Shown here: one piece after another, positions 49,731 through 58,047 of the stretch
Layout of the letters: each line of letters starts with the position of its first letter
Numbering within the stretch: the stretch's first letter is position 1
Origin: Chryseobacterium hagamense
GTDB taxonomy: Bacteria; Bacteroidota; Bacteroidia; Flavobacteriales; Weeksellaceae
Direction of reading: 5' to 3'
Assembly: GCF_007991455.1 (NCBI RefSeq)
Contig: NZ_BJYJ01000002.1
Location: 338,120-402,119, forward strand
Length of the DNA: 64,000 nucleotides
Made by a program: the position numbers and the translations under genes
The notes under the pieces: model-generated
The model's input: the letters and a program-made list of their open reading frames with translations, nothing else
Told to the model about the DNA's origin: nothing
Database searches by the model: none

Positions 49731-50570
49731 ATGAACCGTAAAACATTTTTAAAAAGACTGTTGCAGATTTCAGCCGTTGGTGCATTTCCAATGCTGTATT
49801 CCTGGCAGGTCGAACCTTTCTGGCTGGAGTTTGTGGAAAGAAAACTGTCTGTTAAAAACCTGCCCCGGGAGCTGGAAGGGAAAATCCTGATGCAGATTTC
49901 GGACCTGCACGTCGGAACGCGTTTCGACTGGAAGTTCCTGATGGATTCCTTTGAAAAAGCCAAAAAATACAAGCCTGATTTCGTAGTATATACCGGCGAT
50001 TTTGTAAATCACGGAAACCTGGCAGAACGTGAGGATCTCAGAAAGGTTTTGGAACATGCGGTACCGGAAAACCTGGCGACCTTCGGAATTCTGGGAAATC
50101 ATGATTACGGGACCGGTTGGAAAGGACCTGGTGTGGCTGGTAAAATCTGTGAAATTGCAGAAGATTCGGGAATTACCATGCTGAGAAATGCACAGCAGGA
50201 AAGCTACGGATTAAATTTTATCGGTTTCGACGACCTCTGGTCAAAGAATTTTACACCTGAAGAAGTGATGCGAGATTATGATCCTTTAAAAGCCAATATC
50301 GTGCTCTGCCATAATCCCGACACCTGCGATGAACCGGTATGGAACAATTACCGGGGATGGACCCTCAGTGGCCATACCCACGGGGGACAATGCCGCATTC
50401 CCGGTGTCATCACGCCGCTTCTGCCGGTGAAGAACCGGAAATATACGTCGGGAGCCATTGACCTTGAAGATGGCAGGATGCTCTACATCAACCGTGCTTT
50501 GGGGCATTCTTTCCAGGTCCGGTTTATGGTGCGTCCGGAAATTACGGTGTTTACTTTAATACGGGGATAA
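49731..50570 (+). CDS. Metallophosphoesterase (YkuE/YaeI-like)
   Basis: A 279-residue calcineurin-like phosphoesterase. Start at 49731 (MNRKTFLKRLLQISAVGAFP) gives a signal-anchor with twin basic residues. Metal-binding motifs in order: MQISDLHVGTRFDW (DxH), YTGDFVNHGN (GDxxx), GILGNHDYGTGW (GNHD), LCHNPD, LSGHTHGGQCRIP (GHxH). This is the subgroup of membrane-associated enzymes such as YaeI/YkuE that act on lipids or envelope phosphoesters. Immediately followed by the next gene (TAA-ATG), so translation is coupled. Confidence 0.93.
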   Translation: MNRKTFLKRLLQISAVGAFPMLYSWQVEPFWLEFVERKLSVKNLPRELEGKILMQISDLHVGTRFDWKFLMDSFEKAKKYKPDFVVYTGDFVNHGNLAEREDLRKVLEHAVPENLATFGILGNHDYGTGWKGPGVAGKICEIAEDSGITMLRNAQQESYGLNFIGFDDLWSKNFTPEEVMRDYDPLKANIVLCHNPDTCDEPVWNNYRGWTLSGHTHGGQCRIPGVITPLLPVKNRKYTSGAIDLEDGRMLYINRALGHSFQVRFMVRPEITVFTLIRG

Positions 50571-50861
50571 ATGACTGAACCTCATATTTTAAAAACTGGA
50601 AAATCAGTGTTCTGGTTTTCTTTCTCTGCCGGAACCATTCTGTTTTTTAGCTTATACTCGGGATTTATGACTGAATTTGTAGTGTTTGGCGGATGGGTTT
50701 TATGCCTATTTGCCCTGCTGAATACATTCGTGTTTTTTGCTCTGATGATTTACGGGTTTATCTATCAATCAAAATTTATAGCATGCCTGAAGTCAGCAGC
50801 TGTCTTGCTGATCAATATTCCGATTGCCCTTGTTTATGGATGCCTTATTGACCTTAAATGA
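50571..50861 (+). CDS. Small membrane protein (paralogue of 51449)
   Basis: A 96-residue protein with three hydrophobic segments. It shares with the 51449 gene product the pattern GKSVFWFSFSAGTILF versus GKTAFYLSFSLGTLIL, and a common C-terminal AVLLINIPIALVYG versus AVLVVMNIPISIIYF. The two flank the Coq4-like gene. Its start codon directly follows the phosphoesterase stop. Function unknown. Confidence 0.75.
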   Translation: MTEPHILKTGKSVFWFSFSAGTILFFSLYSGFMTEFVVFGGWVLCLFALLNTFVFFALMIYGFIYQSKFIACLKSAAVLLINIPIALVYGCLIDLK

Positions 50862-50961
50862 TGACTGAGACAGTGGGTATCATCAGAAGTTTTCTTTTAG
50901 CGGATTTTCATTCCGGCAAATTTTAACCTATTAATTATAACTTAATTTTAACCTATCAACT

Positions 50962-51447
50962 ATGAAAAAATTACGCGTCCGTTTTCTGCTTTTCGTGTAC
51001 GGTAAGACCCAGAAGCTTTACCGGAAATATTTTAAGAAAAAGAAAAGACAATGGCAGTTTACCGAGAAGCAGCTGCTGGAATTTCGGGAAGATTCTCTGG
51101 GGCGGAAGCTCGGGGATTTTTACAGGAAACATGGGTTCAGCATGATCCCGAAAATGGAAGACCATGATGTCCATCACCTGATTACGGGTTTCAGTACGCA
51201 GTTTGAGGATGAAATTGCGATGCAGTTCCTGCTGTTGGGAAACGGAAAACTGAATGCCCATCTTCTGGCGGCCATTGTTCTGGGAAGCCTGATCTTACCG
51301 GAATACTTCAGGATTTATATAAAAGCTTATCAAAAAGGCAAAAGCATGCGGCCCTTTCACCACTGGGATTTTGAAGTCCTGCTCTGGCAGAATTTCGAAC
51401 ATCTGAAAGACTTTATCCAACAGAAAAATACCACAGTATTGCATTGA
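50962..51447 (+). CDS. COQ4-like protein
   Basis: A 161-residue protein with a basic N-terminus (KKLRVRFLLFVYGKTQKLYR). The COQ4 pattern appears in GFSMIPKMEDHDVHHLITGF, EDEIAMQFLLLGNGKLNAHL and ILPEYFRIYIKAYQKG: the HDxxH motif that binds metal in COQ4 is represented by DHDVHH. COQ4 works in ubiquinone synthesis, but Flavobacteriia use menaquinone, so this member must have another role or lipid-binding function. One base separates it from 51449. Similarity is motif level. Confidence 0.7.
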   Translation: MKKLRVRFLLFVYGKTQKLYRKYFKKKKRQWQFTEKQLLEFREDSLGRKLGDFYRKHGFSMIPKMEDHDVHHLITGFSTQFEDEIAMQFLLLGNGKLNAHLLAAIVLGSLILPEYFRIYIKAYQKGKSMRPFHHWDFEVLLWQNFEHLKDFIQQKNTTVLH

Positions 51448-51448
51448 T

Positions 51449-51748
51449 ATGGGAAATATAAAATTCAGCACGGAAGGAAAAACGGCGTTTTATCTCTCCT
51501 TTTCTTTGGGAACGCTGATTCTCATCAGCTTTTTGCTGACTAAAAGTGAAGTCTTGCTGACCGTCGGATTCTATTATGTTCTGGCAGCAGCCGTGATCAA
51601 TCTCATCGTATTCTTTTATGAACTCATTTCGTTCTTTACAAATGTCAAGGATAACAAGCCGCACGGAAATTCTGCTGTCCTGGTTGTAATGAACATTCCG
51701 ATCAGCATCATTTATTTCCTCGCAGTCATTAATTCCTGTAATCTTTAA
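51449..51748 (+). CDS. Small membrane protein (paralogue of 50571)
   Basis: A 99-residue protein with three hydrophobic segments, sharing the N-terminal GKxxFxxSFSxGT and C-terminal NIPI..IY patterns with the 50571 product. It begins 1 bp after the COQ4-like gene and ends 15 bp before the DUF4153/DUF4173-like gene. Possibly arose by local duplication. No function recognised. Confidence 0.75.
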   Translation: MGNIKFSTEGKTAFYLSFSLGTLILISFLLTKSEVLLTVGFYYVLAAAVINLIVFFYELISFFTNVKDNKPHGNSAVLVVMNIPISIIYFLAVINSCNL

Positions 51749-51763
51749 TTTAAATATAACCTT

Positions 51764-53143
51764 ATGAAAACACATCATTATATATTTCTTACCACCGTTC
51801 TCTTTGTTATCCTGTTCTACGGTCAGAGTGCCGGTCTCAATCTGGGGATGATCGGTTGGGTGTATGCCATCCTGACTTTGATCAGAACCCCGAAAAGAAG
51901 AAGAACTAAAACTTTTGTCCTGCTTTTTGCAGCAAGTATTCTTTCAAGTGCTGCTTTTGCCTGGTATGGAGATTCTCCTTCATTCCTGGCGGTGACCTGC
52001 TCGCTCCTGATGCTGGGCTACCGGTCACGGAACCGGAGAATGAAGGTCCTGTTGCTGCTTCCTGTTTTCGTTACCAATTTCTTTACTTCATTTGTCAGGG
52101 TTTTCAATTTCGATGACTGGCTTCCCAAAAGAAATGTTCCCGGACTATGGCAGAAGACGCTGGCTTTTATACTGATCCCGATGATCCTGATCTCTGTATT
52201 CTTCGGAATTTATTCAGCGGGCAGTGACCATTTTGCCAATCTGTTTACGGACCTGGAACTGGATATTAATTTCTGGCAGCTGATGACCATGATCGTGCTG
52301 GGTTTTTTCATTGCTTTCAATTACTGGAACTTTTCGGTAGAACGGTTTATCTACAAAAGCAACCGTACACTGGATAATGATTTTAAAAAGTCAAACGTTC
52401 AGAAGCCGACCTATTCTTTTCTTGATCTTGATGCCGAAAGAATGAGTGGGGTTATTTCTTTATCTGCCTTAAATATTTTATTGGTATTCTTCATCTTTAC
52501 TTACAATTACGAACAGTTCTATGAATCGGTAAAGACTCCGGTAAGGCTTTCTGAAGAAACCCATGAGCAGGTCAATGCCGTCATCATGTCTATCGTCATG
52601 TCCATTCTGGTGATGATGTTCTACTTTAAATCCGGATTTAATTTTGATCCCAAAGCCCGCTTTATGAAAATACTGGCGAAGATCTGGATTATTCTGAATG
52701 CCTTGCTCATTCTCTCTGCCATGGTAAAAAACTCGGAGTATATCATCAATCACGGATTCACCTACAAAAGGCTTGGCGTCTATGCTTTCCTGATTCTTTC
52801 ACTGACCGGCCTGGTCCTGACGTTCATTAAAATACAGTTCAGGAAAAGAAATGCCTTTCTCTTCAATACAATGGCATGGTTTGTTTACGGTACGGTTCTG
52901 GTCTGCAGCTATATCAATTGGGGCGGCATCATCACCGCAGAAAACATGAAACGAAAAGATTTCGCCCTGGATTACCACCGGACGCACATCAGTTTCAGTG
53001 AAAAGCAATTGCTGAATTATGCCGAAGGGAAGAACGATCTCCGTTTAAAATCTGAAATTTTGAATTCGGAGCAGGTAAAATTACAGCAAAACGAAACACT
53101 TCTTTCCAGCGTATTGTTTTACCGGACTTTACCCTCAAAATAA
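51764..53143 (+). CDS. DUF4173/DUF4153-like polytopic membrane protein
   Basis: A 459-residue protein with about nine to ten membrane spans, for example 8-40, 52-72, 103-125 and 129-148, 165-185, 230-250, 275-292, 305-325, 338-358 and 370-390. NFFTSFVRVFNFDDWLPK, DLDAERMSGVISLSALNILL and YTYNYEQFYES-like residues (FTYNYEQFYES) match my memory of the DUF4173 family. The C-terminus (KDFALDYHRTHISFSEKQLL) is cytoplasmic or periplasmic. Last gene of the operon started by the operator at 49385. Function unknown; in other genomes such genes lie next to winged-helix regulators. Confidence 0.75.
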   Translation: MKTHHYIFLTTVLFVILFYGQSAGLNLGMIGWVYAILTLIRTPKRRRTKTFVLLFAASILSSAAFAWYGDSPSFLAVTCSLLMLGYRSRNRRMKVLLLLPVFVTNFFTSFVRVFNFDDWLPKRNVPGLWQKTLAFILIPMILISVFFGIYSAGSDHFANLFTDLELDINFWQLMTMIVLGFFIAFNYWNFSVERFIYKSNRTLDNDFKKSNVQKPTYSFLDLDAERMSGVISLSALNILLVFFIFTYNYEQFYESVKTPVRLSEETHEQVNAVIMSIVMSILVMMFYFKSGFNFDPKARFMKILAKIWIILNALLILSAMVKNSEYIINHGFTYKRLGVYAFLILSLTGLVLTFIKIQFRKRNAFLFNTMAWFVYGTVLVCSYINWGGIITAENMKRKDFALDYHRTHISFSEKQLLNYAEGKNDLRLKSEILNSEQVKLQQNETLLSSVLFYRTLPSK

Positions 53144-53235
53144 CCATTCAAAACAAATCTGAATGTACGGTTGGAACAATTTTCGCTGCACCCTATACTC
53201 AAAAAGCCTAAAGGTTTAATTAAAAAAGACATATT

Positions 53236-53775
53236 ATGAAAAAGTCCTTATTGCTCATTCCGCTGATGATCATCTCCTGTAAAAAAGAACCGAAAGTTAT
53301 GGAAATGCAGGACAGGGATTCAGTGATTGTTTCGGAAGAGGCATCTCCTGTAGAAAAAACAGATTCGGCCACAGTAAAAATGAAGGATTCCATAATCAAT
53401 AACGCCCCCAAAACAAAAGAGGTTCTGAGTAAAGGGGTAATGAGGGATGTGAAAGACGGGCAGATTATCCGGACTGCCGATGCGGCACAGCTTCCTTTTA
53501 AACTGGGGGAAGAATTTACCAAAGACGGTCAGGAGTTTATTTTAAAAATAACCAATTTCAGTAAACAGACACTCAAAGCGAAAATTTCCACCGACGTCAA
53601 GGATTTCAATATCCGCTTTAACCAGATCAAACTGCCGAACGGCGATTATGACGGACCTTTCGGAAGGGAAATTACCTATGACGTAAAAGGAAAAGGGGAA
53701 GTATGGCTGATCGTCGGCAAAAGCAATATGGCATCCGGCAGTACGAAAGGAAGTTTTACCGTAAGTGTGGAGTAA
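53236..53775 (+). CDS. Lipoprotein of unknown function
   Basis: A 179-residue lipoprotein: signal MKKSLLLIPLMIISCKKEPK with lipobox IISC. A charged linker is followed by a compact beta-rich domain (FTKDGQEFILKITNFSKQTL, DYDGPFGREITYDVKGKGEV) ending VGKSNMASGSTKGSFTVSVE. No recognised family. It lies alone, 92 bp after the DUF4173-like gene. Envelope location is the only inference that can be made. Confidence 0.8.
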   Translation: MKKSLLLIPLMIISCKKEPKVMEMQDRDSVIVSEEASPVEKTDSATVKMKDSIINNAPKTKEVLSKGVMRDVKDGQIIRTADAAQLPFKLGEEFTKDGQEFILKITNFSKQTLKAKISTDVKDFNIRFNQIKLPNGDYDGPFGREITYDVKGKGEVWLIVGKSNMASGSTKGSFTVSVE

Positions 53776-53823
53776 TTTTCAATTTGGTATAATTTCTGCA
53801 AACAAAATCTAAAATTTATCATT

Positions 53824-54336
53824 ATGAAAAATATATTTTTGACAGCGGCAGTGGCTTCGGTAGCTTTAGTAAGTTGCGGTACCGTGCAGTCATTGGTTCA
53901 GAATACATTTCCTTATACGGCGAATGTACTGATTTCCACCGGTGTCCCTGCAGATAAGGAAGTATCTTCCACTGCGACCGCTTCCAATATCCAGACCTGG
54001 TTCGGAGGAAATAATGATGCAAGAATTAAAGATGTAAGGATTTCAGATGCTAAAGTATCCGTAGTTTCACCTTCCGGTGGATCGCTTAACGCTCTTAAAA
54101 CCATTAAAGTGTATATTTCGTCAAACGGAACCGGAGAAAGGCTGGTGGCTTCAAGATCCAACATTTCCACCGATGCTTCAAGCATCACCCTGGACCTTGA
54201 AAATACAGGATATCTGGATAGTGTGGTAAAAAGCACCGGCGTTACCGTAAGAACGGTTTATGAATTGAAAAATCAGACAAGTTCAGATATGAACCTTAGG
54301 GTGGCACTGAATTTCAACAGTGTGCCTGCTAATTAA
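53824..54336 (+). CDS. Lipoprotein of unknown function
   Basis: A 170-residue lipoprotein: signal MKNIFLTAAVASVALVSCGT with lipobox LVSC. The mature domain is Ser/Thr rich and beta predicted (TVQSLVQNTFPYTANVLIST, IKDVRISDAKVSVVSPSGG, LNALKTIKVYISSNGTGERL). The C-terminus ends RVALNFNSVPAN. It may belong to a flavobacterial envelope family; none is recognised. 48 bp from the preceding lipoprotein and ended by its own terminator. Confidence 0.82.
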   Translation: MKNIFLTAAVASVALVSCGTVQSLVQNTFPYTANVLISTGVPADKEVSSTATASNIQTWFGGNNDARIKDVRISDAKVSVVSPSGGSLNALKTIKVYISSNGTGERLVASRSNISTDASSITLDLENTGYLDSVVKSTGVTVRTVYELKNQTSSDMNLRVALNFNSVPAN

Positions 54337-54356
54337 TTTTTTATAAAAGTTTATTT

Positions 54357-54394
54357 TAAAAGCGTCTTTCAAATATTGAAAGGCGCTTTTTTTC
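54357..54394 (+). terminator. Terminator after the lipoprotein gene
   Basis: AAAAGCGTCTTTCAA pairs with TTGAAAGGCGCTTTT (one G-U) around ATA, followed by a T-run. Confidence 0.9.
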
Positions 54395-54491
54395 GAGTGG
54401 CCAGAATCTCCGGTAGCTTTTATCTTAGAAATCAGGTGGTTTGTAGAATTTAATCTACAGGTTTTATACTTAGGACAGCGGATATTTAAAT

Positions 54492-54499
54492 TAATTTTG
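54492..54499 (+). promoter_or_regulatory. Candidate -7 element for the leucine-rich T9SS protein gene
   Basis: TAATTTTG fits TAnnTTTG, 29 bp upstream of the start codon. No clear -33 partner. Confidence 0.45.
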
Positions 54500-54527
54500 C
54501 AGAAAATTATTTAAAATTCACAACCCT

Positions 54528-56186
54528 ATGAAAAAGAAATTTTATTTACTTACGCTGTTCGCCCTATGCGCTCAGGCAGCCTTCGCCCAGAATATCACCA
54601 TTCCGGACCCTAATTTCAAAGCCAAAATCCTTTCTTCCGGTCCTGCCAATACCATTGCCAAAAATTTGTCCGGCAGTTATTTTGCCGTTGATGCCAATGG
54701 AGACGGGGAAATTCAGCAGGCCGAAGCGGCTCAGGTGAAAAGCCTCGACGTAAACACTTCTTCGATTTCGTCTCTTGACGGAATCACTGATTTTACCAAT
54801 CTGGAGTCTTTTGATTGCAGCCATAACAGTATCGACAAGCTTTTTATGAATATGGCTTCCATCAAGTGGATCAACGCATCCGATAATACCTTGAATAACG
54901 GTGGCGTCGGAGTAGGCGCAAACATCGAGTACTTGGATCTTCATAATGTTACCTTCAGCCAGATGCCCCTGAACCTCAGTAATAAAAACATGCTGTCTTA
55001 TCTTAACCTGCAGAACAGCAATATCTATGAACTGGATTGCAGCAACAGTAAGCTTACTACGCTTCTTCTAAACGGATGCAGCAACCTGCATATCCTGGAC
55101 TGCAGCAACAACCTTCTTACCTCACTGGACCTCAGCGGACTGAATATTACCGGGGAAGCTTATTTCCTTGGGTCAGGGCCCAATACGTTGACTTATCACA
55201 AAGGAGGGGTCGACTGCAGTCATAACAACCTCACCAGTCTGAATATTGCCAATCTCACCACCAACTTTCTGAACTGCAGTTACAATAACCTTACTTCTCT
55301 GAATGCGGGTACTCTGACGTTGGTTAAGATGCCTAATGTCCCCGTATTTGCAATTCCGGAACCAAGCCTGTATTTCGACTGCAGCCACAACCAGCTGACT
55401 TCTCTGAACATAAACGGTTCTTTTGTTATCCAGTCTTTCGACTGTAGCTATAACAACCTGAATACGCTGACAATCCCCAATATCGTAACCCAAATTTTCA
55501 GCTGTAACAATAACAACTTGACTTCCCTTACCATCAGCGATTCATCAGAAATCAATATCCTGAACGCAAGCTATAACGCTATGACTTCCTTTATAAGTCC
55601 TGCTTTGCTTCAAGTAAGTAATCCTAATGCAATCCTGAATCCTTTTAATACCGACCACTTGCTGGATTGCAGCCATAACCAGCTCACTTTTCTAAACCTC
55701 AATAACACCCAGGTTCCTTCTGTAAATGCTTCCGACAACAATATTCATACGCTATTCATTAAGAACGGAGTATATAACGACTTTATAGATCTTCAGAACA
55801 ATTCGGATATCCAGTATGTATGTGCAGATAATGATCCAGCAAATCCATCCGATCCTAACTATACGGAAGTGAACTATTTCCAGGATATGTTGCCGTCGGC
55901 TATGGTCGGTTCAAACTGCAGCAGTTTTCTTTCTGTAAAAGAAAAAGCAGTAGCGGAAAAAGTAACGGTTTATCCAAATCCTGCGAAAGATCAGGTGCAG
56001 ATCGATGCTGATTCGGCGATTATATCGGTCGTAGTTTACGACATGCAGGGGAAATTAGTGAAAAAGTATTCAGGAACAGGTTCTGCATCAGAGAAAATCA
56101 TGCTGGATGATGTGCCGGCAGGAAATTATGTGCTTATGATCATCACAAAGAAAGACCGCTTTACCCGGAAAATAATCAAAAGATAA
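54528..56186 (+). CDS. Leucine-rich-repeat protein with T9SS sorting domain
   Basis: A 552-residue exported protein. Signal peptide MKKKFYLLTLFALCAQAAFA. After a short domain with an EF-hand-like DANGDGEIQQAEA, about nine leucine-rich units follow, built on the phrase DCSxNxLTSL (for example LDCSNNLLTSL, DCSHNNLTSL, NCSYNNLTSL, SCNNNNLTSL), from about residue 95 to 430. The C-terminal 75 residues (VYPNPAKDQVQIDADSAIIS onward) are a type A T9SS sorting domain. A surface-bound adhesion or ligand-binding protein is likely. The Cys in each unit is characteristic of this Bacteroidetes LRR class. Confidence 0.9.
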   Translation: MKKKFYLLTLFALCAQAAFAQNITIPDPNFKAKILSSGPANTIAKNLSGSYFAVDANGDGEIQQAEAAQVKSLDVNTSSISSLDGITDFTNLESFDCSHNSIDKLFMNMASIKWINASDNTLNNGGVGVGANIEYLDLHNVTFSQMPLNLSNKNMLSYLNLQNSNIYELDCSNSKLTTLLLNGCSNLHILDCSNNLLTSLDLSGLNITGEAYFLGSGPNTLTYHKGGVDCSHNNLTSLNIANLTTNFLNCSYNNLTSLNAGTLTLVKMPNVPVFAIPEPSLYFDCSHNQLTSLNINGSFVIQSFDCSYNNLNTLTIPNIVTQIFSCNNNNLTSLTISDSSEINILNASYNAMTSFISPALLQVSNPNAILNPFNTDHLLDCSHNQLTFLNLNNTQVPSVNASDNNIHTLFIKNGVYNDFIDLQNNSDIQYVCADNDPANPSDPNYTEVNYFQDMLPSAMVGSNCSSFLSVKEKAVAEKVTVYPNPAKDQVQIDADSAIISVVVYDMQGKLVKKYSGTGSASEKIMLDDVPAGNYVLMIITKKDRFTRKIIKR

Positions 56187-56251
56187 TCATTGCAGTAAAA
56201 TTGGAAAGGCTTCTTAAGATATCCTTTTTTAAGTTGGTCAAATCATAAACA

Positions 56252-56284
56252 GAAACAGGCTGTCCTTTCAGGATAGCCTGTTTT
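56252..56284. terminator. Bidirectional terminator between convergent genes
   Basis: AAACAGGCTGTCC pairs with GGATAGCCTGTTT (one G-U), loop TTTCA, then T-run; flanking A-run allows use from both sides. Confidence 0.88.
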
Positions 56285-56320
56285 ATGATCAGAGGTCTTT
56301 ATTTTATTCTGCTTTAGGTT

Positions 56321-57004
56321 TTATTTAAAATCCACAAGCTCGATGTCAAAAATTAAGGTGGCTCCCGGAGGAATTACATTTCCGGCACCATTGTCACCGT
56401 AAGCCAGATTGGCAGGGATATAGAACCTGTATTTCGCTCCTTTGCTCATCAGCTGCATGCCTTCCGTCCATCCCGGGATAACTCCGGAAAGATTCAGCTC
56501 AATAGATTTTCCGCCGTTCTTATCCGTAGAATCGAAAACGGTTCCGTCCATCAGTTTTCCGGTATACAGAACGTTTGCCGTGCTGGAAGCGGTAGGTTTT
56601 GTTTTGCCGTCTCCTGCTTTCAGAACTTCATACTGCAGGCCGCTCGCTGTTGTCTTGATGTTTTTGTTCAGCTTGTTCTTAGCCAGGAAATCATCACCTT
56701 TCTTTTTGTTTTCTTCCGCTTTTACTTTGGCTTCTGCCTGCTTTTTCTCGTTCTGCTTTTGCATAAAGCCCTGTAGGAACGTTCCCATTTCTTCTTTTGG
56801 GAAAAGCGTCGGTTTATCAGCTAAAGCATCTTTGATTCCCTGTGCCAGAAGCTCACTGTCTGCCGGGAAGCCCTGTCTTTTCATGTTCTGGGCAATATCA
56901 AGACCGATGTAATAGGAGGCTTTCTGCTCATCGGTATACGATTTCTGGGCGAAGGCAAGGTTTGCTCCTGTAAGAAGAACAAGGGTAATTAAGGTTTTTT
57001 TCAT
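56321..57004 (-). CDS. FKBP-type peptidyl-prolyl isomerase, exported
   Basis: A 227-residue protein. Signal MKKTLITLVLLTGANLAFAQ. An N-terminal dimerisation domain (FKBP_N: YTDEQKASYYIGLDIAQNMK, KEEMGTFLQGFMQKQNEKKQ) is followed by a charged helix and the FKBP domain with GLQYEVLKAGDGKTKPTASS, VLYTGKLMDGTVFDST, SGVIPGWTEGMQLMSKGAKY and IPANLAYGDNGAGNVIPPGA. It resembles FkpA/Mip and would assist folding in the periplasm. First listed of a minus-strand group (57486, 57032, 56321) with gaps of 4 and 27 bp, probably one transcript. Confidence 0.95.
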   Translation of the reverse strand: MKKTLITLVLLTGANLAFAQKSYTDEQKASYYIGLDIAQNMKRQGFPADSELLAQGIKDALADKPTLFPKEEMGTFLQGFMQKQNEKKQAEAKVKAEENKKKGDDFLAKNKLNKNIKTTASGLQYEVLKAGDGKTKPTASSTANVLYTGKLMDGTVFDSTDKNGGKSIELNLSGVIPGWTEGMQLMSKGAKYRFYIPANLAYGDNGAGNVIPPGATLIFDIELVDFK

Positions 57005-57031
57005 TGTTGAATATAAATATTTTTTGCGAAT

Positions 57032-57481
57032 TTAAGCTTTTGTAACGGAATCCATCACAATGGTTACCGGACCGTCGTTAATTAATGAAACCTTCATATC
57101 GGCACCGAAGATCCCGCTTCCGGTTTTCAGTCCGGATTTTGAAATTTCCTCTTTAAAATAATCAAATAAAGGAACCGCCACATCAGGTCTGGCCGCTTTG
57201 ATGAAAGAAGGGCGGTTGCCCTTTCTATAATCGGCAATCAGGGTAAACTGGCTGATGCAGAGAATTTCCCCCTGTATATCCTGAACGGAAAGATTCAGTT
57301 TGTCCTCTTTATCGCCAAAAATTCTTAAATTCAGAATTTTCTGTACCAGCCAGTCGGCATCACTTTTTCCGTCATTTTCATCAACCCCGATCAAAAGCAT
57401 CAGTCCTTTTCCGATTTCACCGACGGTTTGTCCGTTCACTTTTACGCTGGCTTCAGAGACTCTCTGTACAACGACTTTCAT
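57032..57481 (-). CDS. dtd: D-aminoacyl-tRNA deacylase
   Basis: A 149-residue DTD protein. It removes D-amino acids mischarged on tRNA in the cytoplasm. Signature motifs: SQFTLIADYRKGNRPSFIKA and the Gly-cisPro-type NDGPVTIVMDS at the C-terminus. Starts MKVVVQRVSEASVKVNGQTV. Normal length. Lies 4 bp downstream of the lipoprotein gene on the minus strand. Confidence 0.97.
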   Translation of the reverse strand: MKVVVQRVSEASVKVNGQTVGEIGKGLMLLIGVDENDGKSDADWLVQKILNLRIFGDKEDKLNLSVQDIQGEILCISQFTLIADYRKGNRPSFIKAARPDVAVPLFDYFKEEISKSGLKTGSGIFGADMKVSLINDGPVTIVMDSVTKA

Positions 57482-57485
57482 TTTT

Positions 57486-57938
57486 TTAATAGTAAATGTT
57501 TAATAATTTGTTTCCCGGGTCGTAATTGTAAAGGTAAGTTTTCGGCGGAACGTTGGCCACGGCGGTGGGTTGTCCGGTCAGCAGGATCCATTGGGCATTA
57601 TCTTTCGGGCAGAGGATTCTGATATTATCCTGAACTTCAAGTGTGGTATTGTTATCAGGGCATATATGCGGTGCATTCCGGTCGTATATTTTGAAGGTGG
57701 TATCCGATGCCCGGACCACGATCAGTCCTCTCGTTCCGGACTGCTGTTCGTTGATATAAACCCATCCGCCGACCTGATTCAGATTATAGTAAGCGGGAAG
57801 GTTCAGATTTAAGCTTACATTGATCGGGTTGGTCGGGAAACAACTGACGGTATCTTCACGGGTTCCACATGAATTTAAATATAAATTACTGAAAATCAAT
57901 AATGTGATGACGGTTAATATTGAAAAACTTTTTTTCAT
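57486..57938 (-). CDS. Lipoprotein with degenerate Rieske-like pattern
   Basis: A 150-residue lipoprotein: signal MKKSFSILTVITLLIFSNLY, lipobox LNSC. The mature part has VYINEQQSGTRGLIVVRASD, YDRNAPHICPDNNTTL, ILCPKDNAQWILLTGQPTAV and VPPKTYLYNYD. The layout (a first Cys near HIC, a second in CPKDNAQW, and the final proline loop) resembles Rieske-type domains in flavobacterial lipoproteins, but the His ligands of the classical CxH...CxxH motif are not in place. It may be a structural relative that no longer binds a cluster. First gene of the dtd-FKBP unit. Confidence 0.72.
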   Translation of the reverse strand: MKKSFSILTVITLLIFSNLYLNSCGTREDTVSCFPTNPINVSLNLNLPAYYNLNQVGGWVYINEQQSGTRGLIVVRASDTTFKIYDRNAPHICPDNNTTLEVQDNIRILCPKDNAQWILLTGQPTAVANVPPKTYLYNYDPGNKLLNIYY

Positions 57939-57955
57939 TTGAATTTAAATTTTTA

Positions 57956-57963
57956 TATATTTG
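57956..57963 (+). promoter_or_regulatory. Candidate -7 element for greA
   Basis: TATATTTG matches TAnnTTTG, about 84 bp upstream of the greA start. TTTG at 57938 has only a 14-bp spacer, so the -33 element is not settled. Confidence 0.5.
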
Positions 57964-58047
57964 TAAAAATTAAACGATTACAACTCGAAAACATTGTCCG
58001 GCAAATGTCGGATTATTTTTTTATACTAAAACTAAATTTTGAAAATT

